A stretch of DNA of 64,000 bases from contig NZ_JACCFJ010000001.1 of assembly GCF_013410345.1 (NCBI RefSeq), positions 5,069,001 through 5,133,000 of the forward strand. The letters are read 5' to 3'. Origin of the DNA: Saccharopolyspora hordei. Lineage in GTDB: Bacteria; Actinomycetota; Actinomycetes; Mycobacteriales; Pseudonocardiaceae. The position numbers and the translations under genes are program-made. Shown piece after piece: positions 56,728 through 64,000 of the stretch; position 1 is the first letter of the stretch, and every line of letters starts with the position of its first letter. The notes beneath the pieces were generated by a model. That model was not told the DNA's origin. It saw only the letters and a program-made list of their open reading frames with translations, and did not search any database.

Positions 56728-56741
56728 GAGAGGACCTCGCG

Positions 56742-58001
56742 ATGACCGTTGCTGCCCAGCGCACGACCAAGACCATCGACCTCGGCAACGCTGTCGAACT
56801 GGTGTCCAAGGAAGAGGGGCACCGCCAGCCGCTGGCTCCCGAGTTCGTCTCGCTGGAAGACTTCTCGCCGCTGGAAGTCGCCTACGACTTCCCGAAGCTG
56901 CGCCGCGAGGACATCGAGGCCGGTCCCCGGTCGATCTGGCGCTACAAGCAGCTGCTCCCGGTGCCCTCCAACGTGGAGGAGCACCCGAACACCGACCCCG
57001 GCTGTACCCGCTTGATCCGGGCCGACAACCTCGCCAAGGCACTGGGCGTGAAGCGGATCTGGGTCAAGGACGACACCGGTAACCCGACGCACTCGTTCAA
57101 GGACCGCGTGGTCGCCGTCGCGCTGGCCGCCGCGCGCGAGTTCGGGTTCAAGGTGCTCGCGTGCCCGTCGACGGGCAACCTCGCCAACGCGGTGGCCGCG
57201 GCCGCCGCCCGCGCCGGCTGGGACTCGGTGGTGCTGGTGCCGAAGTCCCTCGAGCGCGCCAAGATCTTGATGAGCGCCGTCTACGACGGCTCGCTGCTCG
57301 CCGTCGACGGCAACTACGACGACGTCAACCGCCTGGCCACCGAGCTGGCCGGGGAGCACGAGGACTGGGCGTTCGTCAACGTCAACGTCCGTCCCTACTA
57401 CTCGGAGGGCTCCAAGACCCTCGCCTTCGAGGTCGCCGAGCAGCTCGGCTGGCGCATCCCCGAGCAGATCGTGGTGCCGATCGCCTCCGGCTCCCAGCTG
57501 ACCAAGGTCTACAAGGGCTTCAACGAGCTCGGTGAGACCGGCCTGGTGGAGCCGAGCCCGGTGCGGATCTTCGGTGCGCAGGCCACCGGCTGCTCCCCGG
57601 TGTCGACCGCGTTCAAGAACGGCCACGACGTGGTGCAGCCGGTCCGGCCGGACACCATCGCGCGCTCGCTGGCGATCGGGGCGCCCGCCGACGGGCCGTA
57701 CGTGCTGGACATCGTGCGCAAGACCAACGGCGCCATCGAGGACGTCACCGACGACGAGGTCCGCGAGGGCATCAAGCTGCTGGCCAAGACCGAGGGCATC
57801 TTCGCCGAGACCGCCGGTGGGGTCACCGTGGCCACCGCGAAGAAGCTCATCGAGGCAGGCAAGATCGACCCGGACGCCGAGACCGTCCTGCTCATCACCG
57901 GTGACGGGCTGAAGACGCTGGACGCCGTCCAGGACCAGATCGGCCCGAAGGCCACCGTGGCCCCGACGACCGAGGCGGTCAACGCGGCCCTCGGCCTGTG
58001 A
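56742..58001 (+). CDS. thrC: Threonine synthase
   Basis: A 419-residue PLP enzyme that converts O-phosphohomoserine to threonine. The PLP lysine is K120 in NPTHSFKDRVV. CPSTGNLANAVAAAAARAGW and the C-terminal TGDGLKTLDAV match the family. The first 30 residues (TIDLGNAVELVSKEEGHRQ) are an N-terminal extension. It stands alone, without hom or thrB nearby, and is preceded by a SAM riboswitch, which is not the usual control of thrC. GAGGAGAGGA precedes the ATG. Confidence 0.93.
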   Translation: MTVAAQRTTKTIDLGNAVELVSKEEGHRQPLAPEFVSLEDFSPLEVAYDFPKLRREDIEAGPRSIWRYKQLLPVPSNVEEHPNTDPGCTRLIRADNLAKALGVKRIWVKDDTGNPTHSFKDRVVAVALAAAREFGFKVLACPSTGNLANAVAAAAARAGWDSVVLVPKSLERAKILMSAVYDGSLLAVDGNYDDVNRLATELAGEHEDWAFVNVNVRPYYSEGSKTLAFEVAEQLGWRIPEQIVVPIASGSQLTKVYKGFNELGETGLVEPSPVRIFGAQATGCSPVSTAFKNGHDVVQPVRPDTIARSLAIGAPADGPYVLDIVRKTNGAIEDVTDDEVREGIKLLAKTEGIFAETAGGVTVATAKKLIEAGKIDPDAETVLLITGDGLKTLDAVQDQIGPKATVAPTTEAVNAALGL

Positions 58002-58018
58002 CCCACGACCTGGACTGC

Positions 58019-58055
58019 GGACGCGGCGCCATCGCACAGCGGTGGCGCCGCGTCC
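58019..58055 (+). terminator. Terminator of thrC
   Basis: GGACGCGGCGCCA and TGGCGCCGCGTCC form a perfect 13-bp stem with an 11-base loop, 18 bases after the thrC stop. Confidence 0.75.
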
Positions 58056-58204
58056 TTCGTGGACTGCCTCCGTCTGCTCGGTGGGGAATTCGCGCGCGGT
58101 GAGCGCGGTTCCGGGCGTAGCCTGTGCTGACCCTGCCCGACGGGACCGGTGGGTCGCGCGCGACCACGGTGCCCCGGTCGGCGTGGAACGCCCGAGGAGA
58201 GCTC

Positions 58205-59116
58205 ATGACGCCCACCGCCGTGGTCGAGCAGTGCACCGTCGCCGACGAGGCCAGCGGCCCGTACGCGATCACCGCCGGACCGGACGGCGCGCTCTGGTTC
58301 ACCCTGGTCCGCGGCAGCGGCATCGGCCGTCTGGTGCCCGGCTCCGAGCCCACCCGCTTCCCGCTCGGCCCGGACCGCGGGCCGACGATCATCGTCCCCG
58401 GTCCGGACGGTGCCCTGTGGTTCACCGAGTACCAGGCCCACCGGATCGGCCGGATCACCACCGACGGCGCGGTCGACGAGCACCCACTGCCCACTTCGGA
58501 CTCGGGGCCGTACGGCATCGCCGCCGGACCGGACGGCGCGCTGTGGTTCACCGAGACCGCCGCCGACCGGATCGGCCGCATCACCCCGGACGGGCAGGTG
58601 CGCGAGTTCACCCTCCCGATCACCGGCGGCTTCCCGTCCGCGATCACCGCGGGCGCCGACGGCGGGATGTGGTTCACCCTCAACCAGGCCAGCGCCATCG
58701 GCCGGATCGGCGCCGAGGGCGAGGTCACCGTGCACCCGCTGCCCACGGACGCGGCCGGGCCGGTCGGGATCACGGCCGGGCCGGACGGCGCGCTCTGGTT
58801 CGTCGAGATCGCCGCGGGCCAGGTCGGGAGTATCACCCCGGACGGCGCGATCGACGAGTTCCCGCTGCCCGACCGCACTGCCCGGCCGCACGCCATCACC
58901 TCCGGCGCTGACGGCAGGCTGTGGTTCACCGAGTGGGCCGGCAACCGGATCGGCTCGATCACCACCGAGGGCGTCGTCGAGACGCACGACCTGCCCACTC
59001 CCGGGTCCGAACCGCACGGCATCACGCTCGGGCCCGACGGTGCGCTGTGGGCGGCGCTGGAGTTCGGTGCGCTCGCTCGGATCACCTCCTCGTCCTCGGT
59101 CGACGCCCACCGCTGA
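58205..59116 (+). CDS. vgb: Virginiamycin B lyase (streptogramin lyase) homologue
   Basis: A 303-residue seven-bladed beta-propeller made of repeats such as GPDGALWFTE and RIGRIT. The active-site residues of Vgb are matched: H229 (RPHAI), E269 and H271 (SEPHGI), spaced as His-228, Glu-268 and His-270 of the staphylococcal enzyme; the fourth, Glu-284, corresponds to WAALE with a one-residue shift. Vgb linearises type B streptogramins by lactone elimination. Actinomycete homologues may act in self-protection or on other substrates. ATG with GAGGAGAG upstream. Confidence 0.85.
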   Translation: MTPTAVVEQCTVADEASGPYAITAGPDGALWFTLVRGSGIGRLVPGSEPTRFPLGPDRGPTIIVPGPDGALWFTEYQAHRIGRITTDGAVDEHPLPTSDSGPYGIAAGPDGALWFTETAADRIGRITPDGQVREFTLPITGGFPSAITAGADGGMWFTLNQASAIGRIGAEGEVTVHPLPTDAAGPVGITAGPDGALWFVEIAAGQVGSITPDGAIDEFPLPDRTARPHAITSGADGRLWFTEWAGNRIGSITTEGVVETHDLPTPGSEPHGITLGPDGALWAALEFGALARITSSSSVDAHR

Positions 59117-59131
59117 TCCTCCGGCGGGCGT

Positions 59132-61483
59132 TCACCGGTCCACCGCGCGCAGCGGGTCGCCCCGTGACACGTGCCGGGGGCCGTGCGGTCCCGGCAGGAT
59201 CGCGATGTCGCCTTCGTGGTCGGTGCGCAGCACCGCCGTGCCCGCGCGGGCGAGCGTGTCCACCACGAACGGGCTGGGGTGGCCGTAGCTGTTGCCGTCA
59301 CCGACGCTGATCACCGCCGTCCTCGGTCGCACCGCGCTGAGGAACCTCGGCGTGGTGTACCGGGACCCGTGGTGCGGCACCTTGAGCACGTCCGCCCGCA
59401 GGTCCACCCCGGACGAGAGCAGGCGCCCCTGGGCCGGGAGCTCGACGTCCCCGGTGAGCAGCAACCGCCCCGCCGGTGTGGTGGCCAGCAGCACGATCGA
59501 GGCGTCGTTGGCGTCCTCGGCCGTCTGCGTCCGCGCGAGCGCCGGGTCCGGCGCCAGCACGTCGAGCACCAGGCCCGGCCAGCTCGCCCGCTGCCCGGAC
59601 TGCATCGGCACGACCGGCACCCGGTGCGCACGGGCGTTCCGCACCACCTCCCGCATCGCCCACGCCGGTTCCCGCAGCGGCCCGACCGCCACCGCGCCGA
59701 CCGCGAACTCGCCCAGCAGACCGGCGAGCCCGCCGATGTGGTCGGCGTGCAGGTGCGTCAGCACCGCCAGCGGCACCCGGCGCACCCCGAGCCGCTGCAG
59801 GCAGGCCGTGGCCCGCTCCACGTCCGGACCGGTGTCGACCACCACCGCCTCCTCCGGCCGCCCGGTGGCGAGCACGAGCCCGTCGCCCTGCCCGACGTCG
59901 CAGGCCACCATGCTCCAGCCCGGGACCGGCCACCCCGAGACCGCGTTGCGCACCGGCACCAGGACGAGCACCACGAGCAGCAGCGCCACCGACACCAGGA
60001 CGCGGATCCGCTTGCCGCGCAACGCGATCAGCACCACGAGCAGCAGTCCCGCCAGCAGCAGCCCACCGGCCGTGCCGGGCAGCCAGTCGACGGCCCCACC
60101 GGGCACGGCGGCTGCGCGGTCGGCGACCAGCACCAGCCACTCCAGCTCCGGCGCGGCGAGCCAGGTGAACGTGCCCGCCAGCCACGCGGACAGCGGGGCG
60201 ACCACCGTGGCCAGCACCCCGAACACGGTCGCCGGGGCGACGACCGGCCCGGCGAGCAGGTTCGCCGGGACCGCGACGAGGCTGACCGTCCCGGACAGCG
60301 CGGCGACCAGCGGAGCCGTGACGACGTGCGCCGCCAGCGGCACCGCGACGGCCTCGGCCGCACCGATCGGGACACCGCGGTCCCGCAGCCCCGCCGCCCA
60401 CGCCGGGGCGAGCAGGACCAACCCGGCCGTCGCCGCGACGGACAGGGCGAACCCCGGTGAGGTCGCCAGCTCCGGCAACAGCAGGAGCAGGCCGATCACG
60501 CTCGCGGACAGCACCGGCAGCGCCGACCGGCGTCTGCCCAGGGCCAGCGCCAGCAGGGAGATCGCCCCCATCGCGGCCGCGCGCAGCACGCTCGGTTCCG
60601 GGCCCGCCAGGACGACGAACCCGACGAGCGCCGCGCCCGCGCCCAGCACCGACAGCACCGGCCCCGCGCCGACCAGGTGCAGCAGCAGGAGCACGGCACC
60701 GCACACGATCGCCAGGTTGGCGCCCGAGACGGCCATGAGGTGGGTGAGACCCGCGGCGTCGAAGTCCTGCGCCACCTCGGGCGGCAGCCCACTGGTGTCG
60801 CCGATGACCAGCCCCGGGAGCAGCCCGGCCGCAGCGGGGCCCAGCTCGGCGGCCGCCGTGCTGCGCAGCCCCTCACGCAGGTCCGCCGCCGCACGTTGCC
60901 ACCCCGGTGCCGGCGCCACCTCGGCGGGTGCGTCGAAGACCTGCACCGCGGCGATCGTGAGCTCACCCGGTCTCGGTGGCGCGGCCTTGCCGTGGACGGT
61001 CACCCGCTGCCCGGCGATGAGCTCCCGCCACTGCGCGGTCGGCACCAGCAGCACCACCGGCCCCCCGGCCCGCACGTGCCGGCCCCGGACCTCGGCCGTC
61101 TCCAGCTCGGCCCGGACCAGTGCGCGGTCCTGCGCCCGCCGCGCCCCGAAGGACGGGCCGTGGAGCGGGACCGGTGCGCTGGTCAGGGTCACCCGCGCCG
61201 TCAGCCGCTCGCCGTGGTGGGCGGCCTGGCGCACCGGGTGGTGCTCGGCGCGGTGCGCCCGGACGGCCATGCCGGCCGCGGTCACCCCGGCCAGCAGCAG
61301 GACGACCAGAGCTCCCCTCGCCCACGCCCGGTGCCGCGCCGCCGGGACCACCAGCGGGACCACCAGCAGCGCGAGCGCCGCCAGCGCCGCCGCGGCGGTC
61401 CAGCCCACCAGCAGGCCGACCAGCGTCACCGCCCACACCGCGGCCGCGGCCGGTGCCAGGCGCAGGTCGAGCCCGGGGCTCAC
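59132..61483 (-). CDS. comEC: DNA internalisation-related competence protein ComEC
   Basis: A 783-residue polytopic membrane protein. An N-terminal OB-like DUF4131 region (about 90–190) precedes the Competence membrane domain (ITHLMAVSGANLAIVCGAVL-like, with VSGANLAIVCG). The C-terminal metallo-beta-lactamase domain has VLTHLHADHIGGLAGLL, LTGDVELPAQ and KVPHHGSRYTTPRF. It forms the DNA uptake channel. The GTG overlaps the comEA stop (GTGA). Domain order and length are normal. Confidence 0.93.
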   Translation of the reverse strand: MSPGLDLRLAPAAAAVWAVTLVGLLVGWTAAAALAALALLVVPLVVPAARHRAWARGALVVLLLAGVTAAGMAVRAHRAEHHPVRQAAHHGERLTARVTLTSAPVPLHGPSFGARRAQDRALVRAELETAEVRGRHVRAGGPVVLLVPTAQWRELIAGQRVTVHGKAAPPRPGELTIAAVQVFDAPAEVAPAPGWQRAAADLREGLRSTAAAELGPAAAGLLPGLVIGDTSGLPPEVAQDFDAAGLTHLMAVSGANLAIVCGAVLLLLHLVGAGPVLSVLGAGAALVGFVVLAGPEPSVLRAAAMGAISLLALALGRRRSALPVLSASVIGLLLLLPELATSPGFALSVAATAGLVLLAPAWAAGLRDRGVPIGAAEAVAVPLAAHVVTAPLVAALSGTVSLVAVPANLLAGPVVAPATVFGVLATVVAPLSAWLAGTFTWLAAPELEWLVLVADRAAAVPGGAVDWLPGTAGGLLLAGLLLVVLIALRGKRIRVLVSVALLLVVLVLVPVRNAVSGWPVPGWSMVACDVGQGDGLVLATGRPEEAVVVDTGPDVERATACLQRLGVRRVPLAVLTHLHADHIGGLAGLLGEFAVGAVAVGPLREPAWAMREVVRNARAHRVPVVPMQSGQRASWPGLVLDVLAPDPALARTQTAEDANDASIVLLATTPAGRLLLTGDVELPAQGRLLSSGVDLRADVLKVPHHGSRYTTPRFLSAVRPRTAVISVGDGNSYGHPSPFVVDTLARAGTAVLRTDHEGDIAILPGPHGPRHVSRGDPLRAVDR

Positions 61484-62265
61484 ACCCGCACCAGGTCCCG
61501 CAGCCGGGCGAAGCGCGAGCTGCCGATGCCCTCGATCTCCCGCAGCTGCTCCACCGAGTCGAACCGGCCGTGCTCGGTCCGCCACTGCACGATGCGCTTG
61601 GCGGTGACCTCGCCGATACCTGGCAGTTCATCGAGCTGCTCCTCCGTGGCGGTGTTCAGGTCGACCTTCCCGTCACCGCTCTGTCCCGCCTGGGCTTGCG
61701 GCGGCACGGGCACGGCGACGTAGAGCTGCTCACCGTCGGACAGGCGGCGAGCGAGGTTGAGCCCGGTCAGGTCGGTGTCCGGCAGCGCTCCACCGGCGGC
61801 TTCGACCGCGTCGGCGACGCGGCTGCCGGGCTCGACCGTGACCAGCCCCGGGCGCGCGACCCGGCCGACGACGCTGACCACCAGGTCCGGTTCGGACGCG
61901 GTGGTCACGGGCGGCGGTGGCGCGGGCAGGACCGGTGGTGGCGCGGGTTCGGCGTCGGACCGAGAAGTCCACGCCATCGCGGCGACGCCGAGCAGCAGCA
62001 CCCCGGCCACGAGGGCGAGCGCCAGCACACCCGCCCGGCCGGGGTCCACTCTGGACCTCAGCAGGGACTCGGGCAGCCAGCGTTCGGCGAGCCGGCGCAG
62101 GCGCGTGCGCGGCACGGGTTCCGGCGGGGCCACCGAGTAGCCCGGCCCGGCGCGCTCCGCGGCGTCATCGCGAGCGGCGTGCCGGCCCAAGGTCTGCAGC
62201 CTGCTGCGCGGGTCGAGGTCTTCGTCGGGTTCAGCGGTCGTGCGGAATGCGTGTGCGTGCACCAT
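61480..62265 (-). CDS. comEA: ComEA family helix–hairpin–helix DNA-binding protein
   Basis: A 261-residue protein. A cytoplasmic N-terminal tail (about 1–70) and one membrane span (GVLALALVAGVLLLGVAAMA, about 78–98) are followed by a Pro-rich spacer, an SLBB domain (VVGRVARPGLVTVEPGSRV) and C-terminal helix–hairpin–helix motifs (DLNTATEEQLDELPGIGEV, EIEGIGSSRF). It binds extracellular DNA and passes it to ComEC, whose gene overlaps. The ATG encodes MVHAHAF. Confidence 0.93.
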   Translation of the reverse strand: MVHAHAFRTTAEPDEDLDPRSRLQTLGRHAARDDAAERAGPGYSVAPPEPVPRTRLRRLAERWLPESLLRSRVDPGRAGVLALALVAGVLLLGVAAMAWTSRSDAEPAPPPVLPAPPPPVTTASEPDLVVSVVGRVARPGLVTVEPGSRVADAVEAAGGALPDTDLTGLNLARRLSDGEQLYVAVPVPPQAQAGQSGDGKVDLNTATEEQLDELPGIGEVTAKRIVQWRTEHGRFDSVEQLREIEGIGSSRFARLRDLVRV

Positions 62266-62319
62266 GGCGACGACGGTAGAGCACACGAAAACCGCTGCGC
62301 GACAACATTTTTCGATGAA

Positions 62320-62338
62320 CTCGTTGGGGCCCAACGAG
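62320..62338. promoter_or_regulatory. 9-1-9 palindrome upstream of comEA
   Basis: CTCGTTGGG-G-CCCAACGAG is a perfect inverted repeat 55 bases before the comEA start in an AT-richer gap. A possible promoter (TTGTCG … TCTACC) lies between it and the gene. It could be an operator for the com operon or a terminator for degV, but no T tract follows. Confidence 0.45.
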
Positions 62339-62379
62339 ATTCAGCACGATGGTGTGGAATCCGCCCATCGAAAGGGTTT

Positions 62380-63240
62380 TCAGACGCGGGAACACCACCC
62401 GTTCGGGAGAACCACGACGCCCACCGCACCGGGTCCGATGTGCGCCCCGATCACGGCACCGACCTCCGACACCACGCAGTCCGCCGACTCCCCGAGCTGG
62501 GCGCGGATCCGGCTCGCGAGCTCCTCCGCGCGCTCCGGCGCGGCCAGGTGGTGGACGGCGATGGCCGCCGGCCCGGAACCGGCCGCGGACGAGGAGATCT
62601 CCAGCAACCGGGACATGGCCCGCGTCGTGGTCCGCACCTTCTCCAAGGCGGAGATCCGGCCGTCGTGGACGTGCAGCAACGGCTTGATCGCCAACGCCGT
62701 GCCCAGCACCGCGGCCGCGGTGCCGATCCGGCCGCCGCGCCGCAGGTACTCGAGGGTCTGCACGGAGAACACGGTGGTGGTGCGCTCGGCGGTGGCCGTC
62801 GCGGCGCGCTCCACCTCGTCCAGGTCAGCGCCCGCGCTCGCCGCTTCCGCCGCGGCCAGCACCGAGAACCCCAACCCCATCGCGGCGGACCGCGAGTCGA
62901 CCACGCGGACCCGCTCGGGGGCGACCTCGCGCGCGGCCAGCCGCGCCGCGTCCCACGTGCCCGACAGCTGCCGGGACAGGTGCACGGCCACCACGCCGTC
63001 AGCGCCCTCGTCCAGGGCGGCGCGGAAGGTGCGCGCCAGCTCCTCCGGTGTCGCGCCCGCCGTGGTCACCCGGTGCTTGCGCGCGAAGGCGCGCGCCAGG
63101 TCGTCCGGCCCGAAGCCGGACTCGTCGACCGCGGCCGACCCGTCGACGCTGACGTGCAGGGGAACGGTCCGCACCGCGTACCGCTCGGCGTATCCGGCCG
63201 GCAAGTACGCCGTCGAATCGGTGACGACTGCGATGGGCAC
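62380..63240 (-). CDS. DegV family fatty-acid-binding protein
   Basis: A 286-residue DegV/EDD-fold protein: VVTDSTAYLPAG at the start, TAGATPEELARTFR, VVAVHLSRQLSGTWDAARLA with the Ser ligands, VDSRSAAMGLGF, EYLRRGGRIG, and KPLLHVHDGRI. Related proteins (FakB) bind fatty acids for phosphorylation by FakA; no fakA is visible here. The GTG start gives MPIAVVTDS. Conserved position between comEA and gpm. Confidence 0.93.
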   Translation of the reverse strand: MPIAVVTDSTAYLPAGYAERYAVRTVPLHVSVDGSAAVDESGFGPDDLARAFARKHRVTTAGATPEELARTFRAALDEGADGVVAVHLSRQLSGTWDAARLAAREVAPERVRVVDSRSAAMGLGFSVLAAAEAASAGADLDEVERAATATAERTTTVFSVQTLEYLRRGGRIGTAAAVLGTALAIKPLLHVHDGRISALEKVRTTTRAMSRLLEISSSAAGSGPAAIAVHHLAAPERAEELASRIRAQLGESADCVVSEVGAVIGAHIGPGAVGVVVLPNGWCSRV

Positions 63241-63331
63241 ACCGCAACCCTACGACGTCACGGAGCGAGGCCGATCACAGCTCGACCGCGGCACGGCACC
63301 AGCCCTGGCGGAGCGGGGCACGCCGCCGAGA

Positions 63332-63946
63332 TCAGTCCTCGGCGTGCGGGCCGGAGTTGTAGGCCATGAGCCGCCAGTGGGTGGGGCTGCGGCGCTTGAG
63401 CACCACCCAGTGGCAGTTGCTGACGCCGCCCAGGCCGGGCCACAGCTCCGCCGGGAGGCCGAGGAGCTTGGCCGTCAGCGCGGTGATCAGCCCGCCGTGC
63501 GCGCAGAGCAGCGCCGTCCCGTCGTGCTGGTGGTCGAGCTCCTCGACCACCTCGGCGGCGCGCTCGGCCACCTCGAGGCGGGACTCCCCACCCGGCGGCG
63601 CCCAGGTCGGGCTCGATCGCCAGGCGTCCATCCCGCCCGGCCAGCGGTGCTCGACCTCGGCTCCGCTGAGGCCCTGCCACTCGCCGAGGTGCGTCTCGCG
63701 CAGGCGCTTGTCCAACCGGACCGCCGCGCCGCTGACCTCGACGAAGGCCTGTGCGGTGTTGCGTGCCCGGGACAGGTCGGAGCTGACCGTGACGTCCGGC
63801 TCGAAGCGGGCGATCAGCGGCGCCGCCCGCCGGGCCTGCTGCCGCCCGGTCTCGGTGAGCGCGCTGTCCAGGTGCCCCTGCATCCGGCCGGCGGCGTTGA
63901 AGTCGGTCTCGCCGTGCCGCCAGAGCACCAGCCGGTCGAGGCTCAC
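63332..63946 (-). CDS. Histidine phosphatase family protein (phosphoglycerate mutase-like)
   Basis: A 204-residue acid-phosphatase-fold enzyme. The catalytic RHG is in LVLWRHGETDFNAAGRMQGH. VTVSSDLSRARNTAQAF, ETHLGEWQGLSG and CAHGGLITAL with the second His follow. In mycobacteria the equivalent gene at this place is a broad phosphatase (glucosyl-3-phosphoglycerate phosphatase type). The GTG start overlaps the stop of the upstream rsfS as GTGA. Confidence 0.92.
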   Translation of the reverse strand: MSLDRLVLWRHGETDFNAAGRMQGHLDSALTETGRQQARRAAPLIARFEPDVTVSSDLSRARNTAQAFVEVSGAAVRLDKRLRETHLGEWQGLSGAEVEHRWPGGMDAWRSSPTWAPPGGESRLEVAERAAEVVEELDHQHDGTALLCAHGGLITALTAKLLGLPAELWPGLGGVSNCHWVVLKRRSPTHWRLMAYNSGPHAED

Positions 63947-64000
63947 GCCTCGGCGTCCGAGTCGTCGTCCGCGGGCGCGTTGCGGTCCTCGAACTCGATG
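63943..64000 (-). CDS. rsfS: Ribosomal silencing factor RsfS, C-terminal fragment
   Basis: Only the last 18 codons are in the window, reading IEFEDRNAPADDDSDAEA and stop. An acidic tail after an IEFEDR-like segment and the position upstream of the phosphatase fit RsfS, which blocks subunit joining in starvation. The core domain lies beyond the edge, so the call rests mainly on synteny. Confidence 0.55.
   Translation of the reverse strand, partial: IEFEDRNAPADDDSDAEA

Overview
This is 64 kb of an actinobacterial chromosome: very high GC, strong G/C at third codon positions, many GTG (some TTG) starts, and start/stop overlaps of the ATGA or GTGA type. Gene order follows the mycobacterial stretch dgt–glyS–smtB–zur–uppS–recO–era–(CDA-like)–CBS–ybeY–phoH–HIT–rsmE–dnaJ2–hrcA–hemW–sir–cysH … lepA … rpsT–holA–comEC/comEA–degV–gpm–rsfS. 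Protein wording and the accessory genes suggest a Pseudonocardiales member, perhaps Saccharopolyspora-like; that is inference from memory, not a database match.

1–19 kb is mostly conserved housekeeping on the minus strand: the dgt 5' end, a YdcF-like protein, glyS, a divergent ArsR/SmtB–Zur pair with a convergent permease pair that may be metal related, uppS, recO, two CD225/dispanin membrane proteins, era, a cytidine-deaminase-like protein without zinc ligands, a CBS transporter-like protein, ybeY, phoH, HIT, rsmE, dnaJ2, hrcA and hemW. 19.2–25.2 kb is an assimilatory sulfate reduction operon: leader peptide, sulfite reductase, a small zinc ribbon, APS reductase, cysD, cysN and a siroheme chelatase.

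25.4–35 kb is the most unusual accessory part. Two nearly adjacent genes encode five ADP-ribosylglycohydrolase (ARH) modules behind an SseB-like domain. Metal-binding residues are kept in the first modules and lost in the later ones. A LiuC-type hydratase and an RNase Sa-like ribonuclease with a barstar inhibitor follow. 35–40 kb is a valine catabolic operon (mmsA, acyl-CoA dehydrogenase, HIBYL-CoA hydrolase, mmsB) with a palindromic operator candidate. 41.3–42.4 kb carries no gene but holds a tandem 50-bp duplication and four 52-bp palindromes.

42.5–46 kb has small accessory genes (methyltransferase, MOSC, GNAT, Uma2). 46–64 kb holds isocitrate lyase with a divergent RamB-like regulator, lepA, an adenine/adenosine deaminase, transporters, rpsT, holA, a threonine synthase behind a SAM-I (S-box) riboswitch, a virginiamycin B lyase homologue, the comEA–comEC DNA-uptake pair, DegV, a histidine phosphatase and the 3' end of rsfS. 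No tRNA, rRNA, CRISPR array, IS transposase or prophage was recognised.
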